NCBI RefSeq assembly: GCF_003545715.1
Contig: NZ_QVNU01000004.1
Coordinates: 558,001-622,000, forward strand
Reading direction: 5' to 3'
Length of the DNA stretch: 64,000 nucleotides
DNA from: Taibaiella koreensis
Lineage (GTDB): Bacteria; Bacteroidota; Bacteroidia; Chitinophagales; Chitinophagaceae
Shown here: piece after piece, positions 1 to 8,939 of the stretch
Position numbering within the stretch: the first letter of the stretch is position 1
Layout: each line of letters starts with the position of its first letter
Position numbers and translations under genes: made by a program
The notes under the pieces: model-generated
What the model was told of the DNA's origin: nothing
Seen by the model: the letters and a program-made list of their open reading frames with translations, nothing else
The model's database searches: none

Positions 1-700
1 TTACAGAAACGGGTAGCTCCTTTCCATTTTCCAGCACCAGCATACCGCCGCTACCACGCTGGTAGGAACAGATATATTTGAGGTTAACAATGTAACGATC
101 GTGAATGCGTAAAAAGGACTGCTGCGGCAATAGTTGTTCAAAAGTGCCGATCTGCCGGCTCACCAGTATCTGGCGACCTTCATTTAAAAAAAAGGTGGTA
201 TAGTTGCCGCTGCTTTCACAGTACAAAATGGCTTCCTGCGCAACGAACACCCATCCCTTCTGTGTCGCCAACGCCAGCTTCTTTTCTCCTGATGCGAAGA
301 CCTTCCCGGCCTCCTGGCGTACCAGGGCCTGTCTTTGCTGAATGCGTTCCAATATTTTGCTCACGGTAAGCACCAGCCTCGCCGCATCTACCGGTTTGGT
401 AAGGTAACCGCTGGCCTGGTGCTCAAAGGCCTTGAGCGCGTACTCGCTGTATGCCGTTACGAAAACGAGCTCCGGGGGCACGTGTTCTTCCAGGCGATGC
501 AACAGCTCAAATGCGTCGATCCCCGGCATATAAATATCCAGAAACAGCAGATCGGGTCGCTGCGCAACGATCTGCGGAATAGCATCGGCAGAATCGGTTG
601 CCGTACCGCAAAGGCTTACCTGTGGGAAATAACGGGTCAGCTGGCTCTTCAACACGCTGATGTTGGTGTCCTGGTCGTCAAGGAGAAATGCTTTGATCAT
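1..700 (-). CDS. LytR/AlgR-type response regulator, C-terminus cut by window edge
   Basis: The reverse strand encodes an N-terminal receiver domain starting MIKAFLLDDQDT, with the phosphoacceptor region LLFLDIYMPG and the conserved Lys in YLTKPVD. A LytTR DNA-binding domain follows (ILYCESSGNYTTFF, then SFLRIHDRYIVNL). The frame is still open at base 1, so only the last residues are missing. Its ATG overlaps the stop of the upstream histidine kinase gene in an ATGA arrangement, which implies translational coupling. By family knowledge it is phosphorylated by that kinase and binds promoter DNA through LytTR. Targets are unknown. Confidence 0.9.
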   Translation of the reverse strand, partial: MIKAFLLDDQDTNISVLKSQLTRYFPQVSLCGTATDSADAIPQIVAQRPDLLFLDIYMPGIDAFELLHRLEEHVPPELVFVTAYSEYALKAFEHQASGYLTKPVDAARLVLTVSKILERIQQRQALVRQEAGKVFASGEKKLALATQKGWVFVAQEAILYCESSGNYTTFFLNEGRQILVSRQIGTFEQLLPQQSFLRIHDRYIVNLKYICSYQRGSGGMLVLENGKELPVSV

Positions 701-3540
701 AATGTTTGGTTTATTTCCTGATGTCTTAAAGGGATGCTCAGCTCAACGATCGTTCCGGAGGGATCATTATCGCCGATAGTGATACATGCCTGGTAGAGCC
801 GGGCCCTTCGGCGGGTGATCGACAGGCCCCTTCCTTCCTGCATTTGCCCAGCGGCCACGGGTACCCGGCCGTTGCCATTGTCGATGATCGTGCAAACTAA
901 ACGGTCATTCTCTTCCCGGAACAGGACCTGTATCCTGCCCTTTTGTTCGCGCACGCGGGCAACGCCATGCTTCACGGCGTTTTCGATACAAGGCTGCAGC
1001 AGCATGGGAGGCAACAGCACCTGGTCGGATTGTAACAGAGGTGCTACGGCAATGGAAAAAGAAAAACGGTTGTTTACATTTACCTGTTCCAGCGAAAGGT
1101 ACATATCGATATACTGTATCTCCCGGGAAAGGCTATGAAAGGAATGGACCGATCCCTCAAGCGTCATGCGGAACAAGCTGGCAAAACGGTCCATGTATTG
1201 ATCGGCCTCTTCCAGCCGGTGCTCATAGATGAGGCCCTTGATCGAGTTGAGACAATTAAACACAAAGTGCGGATTGATCTGTGCTTTAAGCGCGGCCAGC
1301 TCCAGCTCACGCAGCCGACCTTCCTGTTCCAGCGTGTCCCTGGCCTTATTGTACCGGAACCGGTACCAAAGCCTGGTGAGCAGCAGTGCTGCCACGAGTA
1401 CCGAAACCGAGAGAATAATGATGAAGGAAGCTTTTTGATAAAAGGGATAAGCCACTTGTATATGCAGCAAACGGGTATCGGAAGGCCGGGCATAATTGTT
1501 CAATACTTGTACCGAGAGCAGGTAGTCGCCCGGTCCCAGGTTATGAAAATCGAAGAAGGGCTCCGACGCATAGGTCCAGGCCCCATCATTAATGCGATAA
1601 CGATAGCGTAAGGGGAATTGCTCGTAATTTACAGTGGAAAAGGCGACGGAAAAATCGTGTATCCCCGGCGTTAGCTCATAACTGTCCTTTAGTTCTGTGG
1701 GCACACCATCGATAAGAATACGGTCGGGCTGCAGCCTGAAATTCCGTACCGGCTCAATCGTTCCATCGGGAAGAATGAGCAGCCCCCGGCTTCCCATCCC
1801 GTATATTTTCCCGCCGGCATAGTGCAGGTATTTGATCCCCTCCTGCTGTGCCGTATGCAACGTGAGCAGTTCCGTCATCCGGATCCGGCCATGCATTACC
1901 TTGCAGGTCATGCGCTGTACACCATTGGCATAGCCCAGCACCAGCTGCTGCCGGCCGTCGATGGCCAGGGTTTCGATCACGTTACCGGTAAGGCCATTAT
2001 TTTCGCCCGCAATTTTTTGCATCCGGTTGCCATACAGGGCCCAAAGCCCCTTGCCTCCGGTGGCGATCCAGAGGATACTGTCATGATAAGCCAGATCCAT
2101 TATCCTGATATCGGAAAGATCAGCGGTATTCCGGTTTACTACCCGGCCATCAGGCAGCCACTGCTGCAGTCCACGATAATTGCCGATATAGACTGTTGCT
2201 CCAGGTCCTTCACTGATGCTGGTACAGCGTTCGTTCGACAGCTTTGTCAAGGCCCCGCTGTTACCATTCAGCACGAAAGCGCCTGCGCCGGTGGCCAGGT
2301 AACGGATCGAATCGTTATAACGGTAAACATCTTTGACCTGGCCGACCGAGCCGAGCTTCCGGGTCATTCCCTCTTTTCCGGTTGTACGCACATCGCCACC
2401 GTATATCCAGGTCTGCGGTCCTATGATCTCTGCAAATTTCTGGTTCACCTGCCGTTCGTAGTCCGGCAGCAACAACCCTTTTAAATGTTCTGGATATAGC
2501 CGGCGGTTCCGTGCATCCAGCACCTGTACCTCTGTTCCGTTTTGCAGCAGGTAAGCAGGAGCGGCCGGAAGCTGGTGATACCGGCCGGTATCTGTACTTA
2601 CCGACACATAAATGCCTTCATCATGGGTAAAGGCCACCCTGACCCGATGGTCGGCGCTTTCTGTGGCGGTAGAAAGAAACGAGCGCTTTCCCAGGACATT
2701 TACCAGACCCGACGAACGATGGACCGTCATCAGCGTCCGGTCATCTTTTCCCAGCAAAAGACTGTCTCCCCAAAAGCCGAAACGGGATACAGCAGCCGGC
2801 AGCCGTATATTTCTCATCGCCACGCCTGCTACCCCTATACGCGTATCGATACAGGTGAGAAAAGACGTTTTTCCCCCTAGCCAAAGCAAGGGACCTTCCC
2901 ATTCATAACGCAGGTAGGAAAAAGGCTGGGGAAGGGAATCTATCGCTCCCGACCGGTGCAGCAACAATATTTTACGCAAGCTAAAGAGCACCAGGTCGCC
3001 GGCATTATTTTGAAAGAGCGTCGACAGCGGACCGAAAGCGCCCCGGGGTAATGGATAGCTTTTGATCCAGCGCCGGTTTCGCACCAGGCGGATGGTTCTT
3101 GCCGCCACCAGAGCTACGGTACTGTCTTTTATCGGGAATACCTGGTAGCTGCCGTCTTGCCGCACCGTATCGGGATCGATAATGGTATTGACATTGATAA
3201 AAAGCGTTTTTCCCGGTTCCAGGAAAGCCGCTTCCCGTTGAAAGGCTGCGGCCCATATCACACCGGCTTCATCTTCTTTCAAATAAATGATGTCGTTGGC
3301 GGGTAGGCCGTCCCTCACCGTATAATGGATAAAAGAAACGCCGTTAAAGCGGGAAAGCCCCCTTCCGGTACAGATCCACAGATAATTATTGCGATCAAAC
3401 AGACCGTTGTAGGCGAGATCGGATAGCAAACCGTTCTGCTCGTGGTAATGCGCTATGCGCTCCTGCCCTATGACCGGCCCGGGCAACAGCCCATGAAGCA
3501 GCAGGCAGCACAGCGCCCATTTGCGGGCCAATCCGGTCAT
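697..3540 (-). CDS. LytS/YehU-type sensor histidine kinase with extracellular propeller
   Basis: About 947 residues. A signal peptide (MTGLARKWALCCLLLHG) leads into a long periplasmic sensor that resembles two-component regulator propellers (repeats such as NNYLWICTGRGLSRFNG and LWIATGGKGLWAL). A Y_Y_Y-like beta-sandwich follows (LRYRYRINDGAWTYA), then one membrane helix (ASFIIILSVSVLVAALLL). The cytoplasmic part carries the His_kinase box around INPHFVFNCLNSIKGLI and a HATPase region (LLQPCIENAVKHGV, IIDNGNG). The frame extends upstream to base 3609, but the ATG at 3540 places the signal peptide at the N-terminus and is preferred. It is coupled to the regulator gene by a 4-base overlap. The ligand cannot be inferred. 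Confidence 0.88.
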   Translation of the reverse strand: MTGLARKWALCCLLLHGLLPGPVIGQERIAHYHEQNGLLSDLAYNGLFDRNNYLWICTGRGLSRFNGVSFIHYTVRDGLPANDIIYLKEDEAGVIWAAAFQREAAFLEPGKTLFINVNTIIDPDTVRQDGSYQVFPIKDSTVALVAARTIRLVRNRRWIKSYPLPRGAFGPLSTLFQNNAGDLVLFSLRKILLLHRSGAIDSLPQPFSYLRYEWEGPLLWLGGKTSFLTCIDTRIGVAGVAMRNIRLPAAVSRFGFWGDSLLLGKDDRTLMTVHRSSGLVNVLGKRSFLSTATESADHRVRVAFTHDEGIYVSVSTDTGRYHQLPAAPAYLLQNGTEVQVLDARNRRLYPEHLKGLLLPDYERQVNQKFAEIIGPQTWIYGGDVRTTGKEGMTRKLGSVGQVKDVYRYNDSIRYLATGAGAFVLNGNSGALTKLSNERCTSISEGPGATVYIGNYRGLQQWLPDGRVVNRNTADLSDIRIMDLAYHDSILWIATGGKGLWALYGNRMQKIAGENNGLTGNVIETLAIDGRQQLVLGYANGVQRMTCKVMHGRIRMTELLTLHTAQQEGIKYLHYAGGKIYGMGSRGLLILPDGTIEPVRNFRLQPDRILIDGVPTELKDSYELTPGIHDFSVAFSTVNYEQFPLRYRYRINDGAWTYASEPFFDFHNLGPGDYLLSVQVLNNYARPSDTRLLHIQVAYPFYQKASFIIILSVSVLVAALLLTRLWYRFRYNKARDTLEQEGRLRELELAALKAQINPHFVFNCLNSIKGLIYEHRLEEADQYMDRFASLFRMTLEGSVHSFHSLSREIQYIDMYLSLEQVNVNNRFSFSIAVAPLLQSDQVLLPPMLLQPCIENAVKHGVARVREQKGRIQVLFREENDRLVCTIIDNGNGRVPVAAGQMQEGRGLSITRRRARLYQACITIGDNDPSGTIVELSIPLRHQEINQTL

Positions 3541-3797
3541 AGCAAGTTTGGTGTTTGGTGTAATGGGAGAAAACCATCCTAATATACGGCAATGTGGAAA
3601 CCATTCCAAACATTTCTGCTATTTAACCAAGTGGAAATGTGCGCTATTTATTAACCTTCTTTAACCTGTTTGCGGCTATACAACGATATCGCTCTTTTAA
3701 CCGGGAAAAGCGACACTTATACAATAGGAATGTTTCCGGAAGAGCGGGCAACCTATTTTCGGGCCTATAAACAACAATTTATAAACCAAAGCGACAA

Positions 3798-4730
3798 ATG
3801 AAAAAGACCATCCTCAGCACCCTTTTGTTATCTGCTGTCTTTGCCGGCTGCAACAAGTCGGCCACGGAAATCTCCTCTGACCCTTTCTCTACGAAAGAAG
3901 GAGAACAATATGGTTTGACCATCCGGAATGGCATGCTATATTTTAAAAAAGCACAGCTTTATGCTGATCTTGTCGGCAAACCGGAAGCAACAATCCTTGC
4001 GATCCTCAAGCCTTATGAGCATGCCACGCAATTTACCTCTCTTGCCGAGCAAAAGTCAGATTTCCGGGAGAAAGATGAAGTGTATGGAAATGTCATTGCC
4101 ACGCTGCTTAACAAAGATCAGCTGATTGCTATCGAAAATAAGATCTTCCGCATCAATGCAGCTACGGGTAAAGTATATACGATCCCATTCGACAACGCCA
4201 CTCCGGAAGTGCTAAATGCATTGATTGCAGAAAATACCAGCAGTCCTTCCGTTAAAGCAAGAACAGTTGATGAGGATCTTTTTGAATTACTCGACTACCA
4301 GGATACCCGAAGCGGACCCGGCAGCGGATGCCCGCAAACAGGAGAAAACATAACGGATCATAGATCTACAGCATCTACTTTTTGCGTTCCGGGCGATGGA
4401 AGCGGAAACCCGGCGTTCGATATCGAAGCCAAGTATATAAGATATGGTGTCTACTTCGAATTATTTGCCGTAAGCAGGGGTGTGTCGTTCATCGGTAATG
4501 CAGAAGTCTCCTGTTACGCCAATTATCTTCAATGTGCTCCGGCAACATACAGGAGAAACGGAAATGCTTCGCAATTTGTGGAAAATGCTACTTATACCTA
4601 TCCGGGCTACGGTAAGAAGAACTGGTACAATGGCGCTTACCGGCTTTGTAATTTCTATGTAAGGGCAACGACGATCTATAACGGCATGAGCAACCCCTGG
4701 ACCGATTGCCGCTTCAATTACACACCTTGA
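3798..4730 (+). CDS. Predicted lipoprotein of unknown function
   Basis: 310 residues starting MKKTILSTLLLSAVFAGC, a lipoprotein signal with the lipobox Cys at about residue 18, so the protein is probably anchored in a membrane. The N-terminal 150 residues look helical. The C-terminal half is rich in Tyr, Asn, Gly and Cys (SGPGSGCPQ, STFCVPGDG, EVSCYANYLQC), suggesting a disulfide-stabilised extracytoplasmic domain. It stands alone, followed by a terminator shared with the convergent TerC gene. No family was recognised. Confidence 0.75.
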   Translation: MKKTILSTLLLSAVFAGCNKSATEISSDPFSTKEGEQYGLTIRNGMLYFKKAQLYADLVGKPEATILAILKPYEHATQFTSLAEQKSDFREKDEVYGNVIATLLNKDQLIAIENKIFRINAATGKVYTIPFDNATPEVLNALIAENTSSPSVKARTVDEDLFELLDYQDTRSGPGSGCPQTGENITDHRSTASTFCVPGDGSGNPAFDIEAKYIRYGVYFELFAVSRGVSFIGNAEVSCYANYLQCAPATYRRNGNASQFVENATYTYPGYGKKNWYNGAYRLCNFYVRATTIYNGMSNPWTDCRFNYTP

Positions 4731-4754
4731 TCGACAATCACACTTATGAATATG

Positions 4755-4789
4755 AAAAAGCCGGCATCCTCATCAGGCGCCGGCTTTTT
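4755..4789. terminator. Bidirectional rho-independent terminator
   Basis: AAAAAGCCGGC and GCCGGCTTTTT form an 11-bp stem with T or A tracts on both sides. It lies between two convergent genes (lipoprotein on the plus strand, TerC on the minus strand), so it probably ends both transcripts. Confidence 0.75.
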
Positions 4790-4804
4790 AGTATGTCTCT
4801 AAAC

Positions 4805-5845
4805 TTACTCTGCCGTTTTTTCCACTTCTTTCTTTTCCGGTATTACCAATGAAGCAACCACCGAAAGGATCAGCACACCGCCAACGATCGACAGCGAAAG
4901 CGGCGAAGAAATATGAAAGAAAGGCGCGATTACCATTTTGACGCCGATGAACGTAAGGATCACAGCCAGGCCGTACTTCAACAGCCGGAACATGTGAATA
5001 AAGTTGGCCAGCAGGAAATACAAGGCCCTTAGACCCAGGATGGCAAAGATGTTGGAGGTATATAAAATAAAAGGATCGTCGGGCGCAATGGCAAAAATGG
5101 CCGGAATAGAGTCCACAGCAAACAACAGATCGGTAAACTCGATCACGCCGACCACGACCAACAGTGGTGTCGCCAGCTTGATCCCGTTTTCTATTGTAAA
5201 AAATTTATCCCCATCAAAATTCTTGCTCACTTTAAATAGCTTGTATACCAGCTTGGCCCCAGGGCTTTTGGTAAAATCCTTTTCTTCATCATCATCCTCT
5301 CCAGCAAAGGCCGATTTAATACCGGCGTAGATGAGGAATAGGCCGAAAATGGCGAGGACGATATTGATACGGGCCGGCATGCCGAAGATATTCATTACCG
5401 GTAAATAGGTTACATTGATCAACCCGACGCCGGTAAAGATAAAAATGGCGCGGAAAACCAGGGCGCCGATAATACCCCAGAAGAGCACCTTATGGTGTAC
5501 CTCTTTCGGTACATTAAAAAAGCCGAATACCAGGATAAAAACAAAGAGGTTATCGACGGAAAGCGCTTTCTCGATCCAGTAAGCGGACTGGAACTGGGTG
5601 AATTTTTCAAAGGCGACTTCAGGGGAATCGGCGCGGAACACCAGGTAGACCACACCGCTGAAGATCATCGAAAGGGATATCCATACCAGGGACCAGATCA
5701 ATGCCTCCCGGTTGCTTACAGCATGGCTTTTCTTATTAAAAACCCCAAGATCCAGCAACAGCATGACGAGGACGATTACGGCAAAACCGATCAGGATGCC
5801 GGGATGGCTTAACATAGAGACACTTAACAAAAGCTTACTGATCAT
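4805..5845 (-). CDS. terC: TerC/Alx family integral membrane protein
   Basis: 346 residues with about nine hydrophobic helices. Family hallmarks are visible: LLLDLGVFNKKSHAVS at the N-terminus, EKALSVDNLFVFILVFGFF in the middle, and EFTDLLFAVDSIPAIFAI, with acidic residues inside the membrane. TerC/Alx proteins are membrane proteins linked to metal (notably Mn) export and tellurite resistance. It lies 36 bp downstream of the kinase gene on the same strand, so it probably belongs to the PP2C-kinase-TerC transcript at the end of the Ter cluster. An alternative start lies at 5815. Confidence 0.9.
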   Translation of the reverse strand: MISKLLLSVSMLSHPGILIGFAVIVLVMLLLDLGVFNKKSHAVSNREALIWSLVWISLSMIFSGVVYLVFRADSPEVAFEKFTQFQSAYWIEKALSVDNLFVFILVFGFFNVPKEVHHKVLFWGIIGALVFRAIFIFTGVGLINVTYLPVMNIFGMPARINIVLAIFGLFLIYAGIKSAFAGEDDDEEKDFTKSPGAKLVYKLFKVSKNFDGDKFFTIENGIKLATPLLVVVGVIEFTDLLFAVDSIPAIFAIAPDDPFILYTSNIFAILGLRALYFLLANFIHMFRLLKYGLAVILTFIGVKMVIAPFFHISSPLSLSIVGGVLILSVVASLVIPEKKEVEKTAE

Positions 5846-5881
5846 TATTCATTTTTAAGGGATGAGAGAACGCAATTTAAT

Positions 5882-7390
5882 CTATTTATTGGCAATGGTG
5901 ACCACGACAATGCGGCCGCCTTCCTCGCGGGAGAGCAGTAGTTTTTTTCCGTCGGTGAGGACAACCATTTCGCCGGGAGGGATTTCCTTGTCTTCCGTAA
6001 CGTCTTTCAGGGAATCCAGCTTTTGGTTTACCAACACCCAATTGCCCTGGTGAAAGGTAAAATAGCCCACCGGAACTTTTTGCTCCGGCGTCAGTTTTTC
6101 GTTCCGGATCACATCCCGGTTGGCATGCCAGGCAAAGAGATACTGGTTGTTATATACCATCAACCTATGGTTTTCAGGGCGCCATACCCCTTCTTTAAAC
6201 TGGTAGTACAGGTCCAGGACGGGCAACGTGCCCTGATGCGGCGTACCACAAAAAGGGCATCTTGGCCGTGTACTGTTGTCGAACACATACCATTTTTGCT
6301 GACAGCCGGGATTACTGCAGGGCTGTATCAGATCGGTCGTTTTGAGCAGCGCTTCTTCCCACTCATTGGCTATGGGTCGTAGCATGGGCTGATGCAGCCC
6401 CTCGATAAAAGCTTTATCGAATAAGGCCTTCAGGTAAGGCCCCGTGACCGTATACGGCATTTTGGTTACATCAGTCCAGGGCAGTTCCTTGGGATTGAGC
6501 TGGTTCTGCTTGGGGCGATTGGACGTATCGGTGGGGTGCTCGATAAACAAAGCCTTCTCTCCCATAGCCAGCAGATCGTCCTTCTCCGTATCCAGATCAT
6601 GGATCTTACCGCCCTTGAGCGGATGCCGGTAGAGCAGGTACATATAGATCATAACAGCCAGGGCATGAAGATCGGTGAGCCGGCTGGGAAGCTTCCGGTT
6701 AGGATCCTTGATATCCAGGTGCTTGGTTGCCAGCACTTCAGGTGCAATAAAGTCGGCGGTGCCAATTACGTCGGGCGGGAACAGGCCAGGCACTACCAGG
6801 CCGTCAATATCGATAATGGCGGCCGATTTGGTAACCGGGTCGACCAATACATTTTTGTAAGAAAGATCGGAATGGGCCAGGCCGGCGGCATGGAGGCGCT
6901 TGACTCCTCTTGAGATATTAACACATATCTGAAAGTAGCTCAGCCAGTTACCTAGTTCGGAATCATCCAGGCGCAATGGGAATTGCTTGTTGCGGAATTT
7001 GGGCGATGCAAACCATCTCCCTTCCTTCTCTCTTCCACGGATGAGGTCGTTGGCAGCATAGCCTTTCTGAAAGAAGAAATTGCGGTTATAAGTAGGCACC
7101 ACAATACCCAGCTTCCGGTTTTGCTCCACCACGTCGGTAGGCCAGGAATACAGGTCCTTATAGTATTCCCCTCCTTCTCTTTTAAAGAAGCTATCGTAGT
7201 ACTGCGTTACGATCTTGACCAGCCGCTCACGTGCATTATGATCCTGCACCTCGCGATAAAAAGCAACCACGTAAGAACGGTCGGGGCTGAAATAAACATC
7301 CTTCATACCACCACGCATGGGCTCGCCATTATCCACATATTGATAAGTACGACCATTCGAAATGACTGAAAAAACAGTTTTGGTAACCAT
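5882..7390 (-). CDS. Ser/Thr protein kinase with C-terminal zinc ribbon (Ter-associated)
   Basis: 502 residues. The kinase fold is shown by the catalytic loop HSDLSYKN (residues 173-180), DID in place of DFG (194-196) and APE (216-218). The N-lobe glycine loop is GGMKDVYF, but the usual beta-3 Lys is not obvious (sequence VAFYRE). A zinc ribbon follows near residues 365-395 (CSNPGC, then CPFCG), and then a C-terminal beta-rich part. It lies 27 bp after a PP2C phosphatase gene and near vWA (TerY-like) genes. This matches the kinase-phosphatase-TerY triad described for Ter systems by comparative genomics. Probable role: reversible phosphorylation of vWA or TerD partners in the cytoplasm. Confidence 0.87.
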   Translation of the reverse strand: MVTKTVFSVISNGRTYQYVDNGEPMRGGMKDVYFSPDRSYVVAFYREVQDHNARERLVKIVTQYYDSFFKREGGEYYKDLYSWPTDVVEQNRKLGIVVPTYNRNFFFQKGYAANDLIRGREKEGRWFASPKFRNKQFPLRLDDSELGNWLSYFQICVNISRGVKRLHAAGLAHSDLSYKNVLVDPVTKSAAIIDIDGLVVPGLFPPDVIGTADFIAPEVLATKHLDIKDPNRKLPSRLTDLHALAVMIYMYLLYRHPLKGGKIHDLDTEKDDLLAMGEKALFIEHPTDTSNRPKQNQLNPKELPWTDVTKMPYTVTGPYLKALFDKAFIEGLHQPMLRPIANEWEEALLKTTDLIQPCSNPGCQQKWYVFDNSTRPRCPFCGTPHQGTLPVLDLYYQFKEGVWRPENHRLMVYNNQYLFAWHANRDVIRNEKLTPEQKVPVGYFTFHQGNWVLVNQKLDSLKDVTEDKEIPPGEMVVLTDGKKLLLSREEGGRIVVVTIANK

Positions 7391-7417
7391 TGTTATATTT
7401 TGTTTACCATATAGTTA

Positions 7418-8821
7418 CTAAAATAAGATTGCAAGCGTACGGTCATCGTGATTGCCCGGGCTCCAGAAATCCATCCAGGCCGATAGCTGCGCCGGCAGCT
7501 CAGGATTGGCGGCATCCAGCACGACGGCAGCCGCTTCGGGATTGTTTCCCTGCAGATCGGCCAGGAAGGCCTGCCAGCGTTCAGGTTTCTCCAGGTTGGC
7601 TTCCACTTCAAACTTCGGATCGTAAATACCATCCGTCATCATGACCAGGTAGTTAAAATCGGCGACCCATTTGAATCCGAAACGCCCGGCAAAGGTATCG
7701 TTTTGAAAAATCTCAGGCAGAGTGATAAAACGGGTTCCCCCGCCAAACTCGCCGACATCCATTTTATTCATCAGGTTTATTGACTGCAAATCGTTGTACC
7801 ACAATATAATGGGACAATCTCCGACACCAAATGATAAGATGGCATATCCTTGCTCATACTTTTTGACCAAGGTAAAGATCAGGGTAGCGTGAAAGTCGCT
7901 TGTGGCGGCGCCGGTTTCCGCCGCCAGGGCCTCCAACTGCCTGAAGGCGTAACGGGCCGCTCCGCCCAACTGATGATAGACGATGTGACTGATCTTTTTC
8001 TGCGTTTCTTGTTCCAGCACAGCACCGGCGCCATGGAGCAGGTCATCGAGGTCGTTGAAAGCGCCGGCCGGTAGCCTGTCGGCAAAGAAATCCGAGACCG
8101 CCTTACAGGCCACCCGCGCACCTTCGCGGGCATAACGGGCACTTCCTGCGCCGTCGGACACTGCTATAAGGCTCCAGCCGCTTTCGGGAAAATAGCGGAA
8201 GGCAAAGTCGTCATCCCGGAAAGTGCCGTTGTTGGCATGAGATCTCCCACGCTTGGATGAAACCACTAAATATTTGTTTCCCAATGGTTCGAAAACAGTT
8301 ATTTCATCTTCTTTCCAATATAAGGCGTCCTTTTCCGACGGCTGGTTTTTCCATAGTGAACGCGGATCGGGGTTAACGATCAGCATCAGGGGACGTTCCT
8401 GCCATTCCCCGGTTGCCACATCATCGGCAAACTGGTATTGAAGCTGCAGCTTATGATCGCCCGCTTCTTCAGGGATCCCGGAAAGCTGCCCGGTAGCCGC
8501 GTCATATGCAAGCCCGGACCGATCCAATCCTTCCAGCCTGAAGGCGACCATATCCTGCCAGCCATACTGTTCAGGCAGCAGGCGTGCTTCATAAGGCTTG
8601 CCCACTGTTCCATTGGGTATGAGCACTTGTTGCCTCCGGATATCTTCGATGCGGTTCTTTTTAGCAAAGTCTTTCATAAGCATTTCCTGTAAAGCCAATA
8701 TGCGGCTTGCGGCGTCGAGGTATTGCTCCTGGCTGCAAAATGCCTCCAGCAGAGATCGCCTGTCTTCGGCAGTGGGCTGCCGGGTAGCGAGGAACAGTTC
8801 CAGGTATTGTTTGGGTTCCAT
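7418..8821 (-). CDS. PP2C-family protein phosphatase with N-terminal Ig-like domain
   Basis: 467 residues. Residues 1-65 are helical. Residues 66-150 look like a putative Ig (He_PIG-like) domain (IPNGTVGKPYEARL, ATGQLSGIPEEAGDH). The PP2C domain runs from about 180 to the end, with metal-binding motifs DDDF (203-206), VSDGAGSARYAREGA (221-235), MMTDGIYDP and the terminal HDDRTLAILF. It is a metal-dependent Ser/Thr phosphatase by family knowledge. It is co-directional with the kinase gene 27 bp downstream and probably opposes it. The Ig-like domain may serve for partner recognition (inference). Confidence 0.87.
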   Translation of the reverse strand: MEPKQYLELFLATRQPTAEDRRSLLEAFCSQEQYLDAASRILALQEMLMKDFAKKNRIEDIRRQQVLIPNGTVGKPYEARLLPEQYGWQDMVAFRLEGLDRSGLAYDAATGQLSGIPEEAGDHKLQLQYQFADDVATGEWQERPLMLIVNPDPRSLWKNQPSEKDALYWKEDEITVFEPLGNKYLVVSSKRGRSHANNGTFRDDDFAFRYFPESGWSLIAVSDGAGSARYAREGARVACKAVSDFFADRLPAGAFNDLDDLLHGAGAVLEQETQKKISHIVYHQLGGAARYAFRQLEALAAETGAATSDFHATLIFTLVKKYEQGYAILSFGVGDCPIILWYNDLQSINLMNKMDVGEFGGGTRFITLPEIFQNDTFAGRFGFKWVADFNYLVMMTDGIYDPKFEVEANLEKPERWQAFLADLQGNNPEAAAVVLDAANPELPAQLSAWMDFWSPGNHDDRTLAILF

Positions 8822-8939
8822 TAATACTTAGTTCTCCTGTATTGTAGCAAGACAATGACGGTATGCAATATAATGTATTCCTCATGATAATTGGCCATTG
8901 CCCTGCTCCGGGTCTCTTTTTGGCGTAACTTGCTCTTCT

